Source: Sporolactobacillus pectinivorans
GTDB taxonomy: Bacteria; Bacillota; Bacilli; Bacillales; Sporolactobacillaceae
Direction: 5' to 3'
DNA: 64,000 nt
Assembly (NCBI RefSeq): GCF_002802965.1
Contig: NZ_NXGA01000001.1
Span: forward strand, 3,436,388-3,500,387
Position numbers and translations under genes: made by a program. This document shows positions 63,467 through 64,000 of this stretch, in pieces (the stretch's first letter is position 1; every line of letters starts with the position of its first letter). The notes under the pieces are model-generated. The model searched no databases. It was not told the origin of the DNA and saw only the letters and a list, made by a program, of their open reading frames with translations.

Positions 63467-64000
63467 TTACAGCCATACCCGCAGCATTTCTTTTACTTTT
63501 TCTTTGCCTGCACTGCCGTTTTTTAGAAAAACGTTTGGGAATCCCGCTCCTGAGGCGCGGACATTTTCTTCACCGAAAATATCCGCTACGCGGCGGCAGA
63601 TCCCGGCAAGACTTGAATCACTCCGTGCATTCAAATAATCTCTCAGTTCCGGGCCGCACATCCACCCGTCCGGCGCCGCCGGGTCGACACCGATCACTGA
63701 ACACTTAACTTTGTCATTTTCCATTCTCCGGCGTGCGGAGAGTATGCTGCGATAAACGAAGTCATCTTCCGGAAGGGAGTAACCGGCAAAAATGATATGG
63801 CGGGCGTTTTCAATGGCCACTTTCATATCACTCTGAATTTCTTGAATAAACGAAGGCTTGCGCCCTTTGAAATTCGTTTGCATGGTGATCGGCGTGTGGT
63901 GGGTTTCCGTTATCGTCCCGCAATGGGCGCATTGCACCGCGTCATATACACCTTCATCCATTGCCTTTTTTTCCTCGAATGAGCGTGGCCTTCTCGGGGA
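63467..64000 (-). CDS. SIR2-like domain protein (5' end outside window)
   Basis: The frame is open to the window edge, so the start is outside. About 178 C-terminal residues remain. CAHCGTITETHH looks like a zinc or structural knuckle, and HIIFAGYSLPEDDFVYRSIL is the typical SIR2_2-like block; KVKCSVIGVDPAAPDGWM gives a further Rossmann strand. SIR2-like proteins bind NAD and may deacylate proteins or consume NAD in phage defence. The catalytic histidine part lies in the missing half, so activity cannot be judged. Confidence 0.65.
   Translation of the reverse strand, partial: SPRRPRSFEEKKAMDEGVYDAVQCAHCGTITETHHTPITMQTNFKGRKPSFIQEIQSDMKVAIENARHIIFAGYSLPEDDFVYRSILSARRRMENDKVKCSVIGVDPAAPDGWMCGPELRDYLNARSDSSLAGICRRVADIFGEENVRASGAGFPNVFLKNGSAGKEKVKEMLRVWL

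Overview
The window looks like a chromosomal segment of a low-to-moderate GC Bacillota (class Bacilli). Strong GGAGG-type ribosome binding sites, frequent TTG and GTG starts, sigma-A-like promoters, short intergenic spacers and families such as M42 peptidase, MurR/RpiR, LtrA, VanW and TM2 proteins all point that way. The genus cannot be fixed from sequence alone; a Sporolactobacillaceae or Bacillaceae member is a guess. No rRNA, tRNA or CRISPR array was seen.

Region 1 (1-27.6 kb) is mostly housekeeping and metabolic: the 3' part of a GH92 glycosidase gene, a GNAT acetyltransferase, murB, a three-gene signalling operon (receiver protein, CheC phosphatase, GGDEF cyclase), a threonine-aldolase-type lyase, the agmatine-to-putrescine pair aguA-aguB, a ribbon-helix-helix regulator, a TM2 protein, a hypoxanthine/uracil-type DNA glycosylase, a VanW protein, a long Sel1-repeat protein and an M42 peptidase. 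Next come two decayed genes (a VOC protein and a SWIM-finger-like protein), a MarR-regulated membrane protein, an RpiR-type regulator, and a five-gene operon for an amino-acid-type ABC importer, a nitrilase-family amidase and a class III aminotransferase. A class C beta-lactamase-like hydrolase closes the region.

Region 2 (27.6-51.9 kb) is a dense defence island. It holds an RloA/RloB pair whose rloB is cut by an in-frame TAG, an EVE-like/HNH endonuclease, a NUDIX hydrolase, and a minus-strand block of about 15 kb: XRE regulator, hsdM, hsdS, a 67-aa ORF, hsdR, a 1383-aa NACHT-like NTPase with a C-terminal PD-(D/E)XK nuclease, a cN-I-type 5'-nucleotidase, and a PLD-DEAD-DUF3427 helicase. Upstream of the XRE gene a sigma-A promoter is overlapped by two copies of one 15-bp palindrome, so the block may be under repressor control. 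On the plus strand a full-length sigma-70-type factor is coupled to a 1103-aa RecQ-like helicase. The best candidates for undescribed systems are the NACHT-nuclease/nucleotidase/helicase operon and the sigma-factor/RecQ-like helicase pair.

Region 3 (51.9-58 kb) is rearranged: a MerR regulator, two diverged copies of a unit [125-aa unknown protein + LtrA-like membrane protein], a broken IS4-family element between them, a relic of a second DUF3427 helicase gene end, and a set of nested hairpins. The first LtrA copy has lost 25 internal residues that contain the family's N-terminal signature.

Region 4 (58-64 kb) has a GNAT acetyltransferase, two consecutive disrupted unknown genes, an aminoglycoside-phosphotransferase-fold kinase, a proline-iminopeptidase-like hydrolase, a TetR/membrane-protein operon with a 16-bp palindromic operator, and the 3' part of a SIR2-like gene that runs off the window. 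Several disruptions fall in homopolymers (A7, T6), so some could be sequencing errors.
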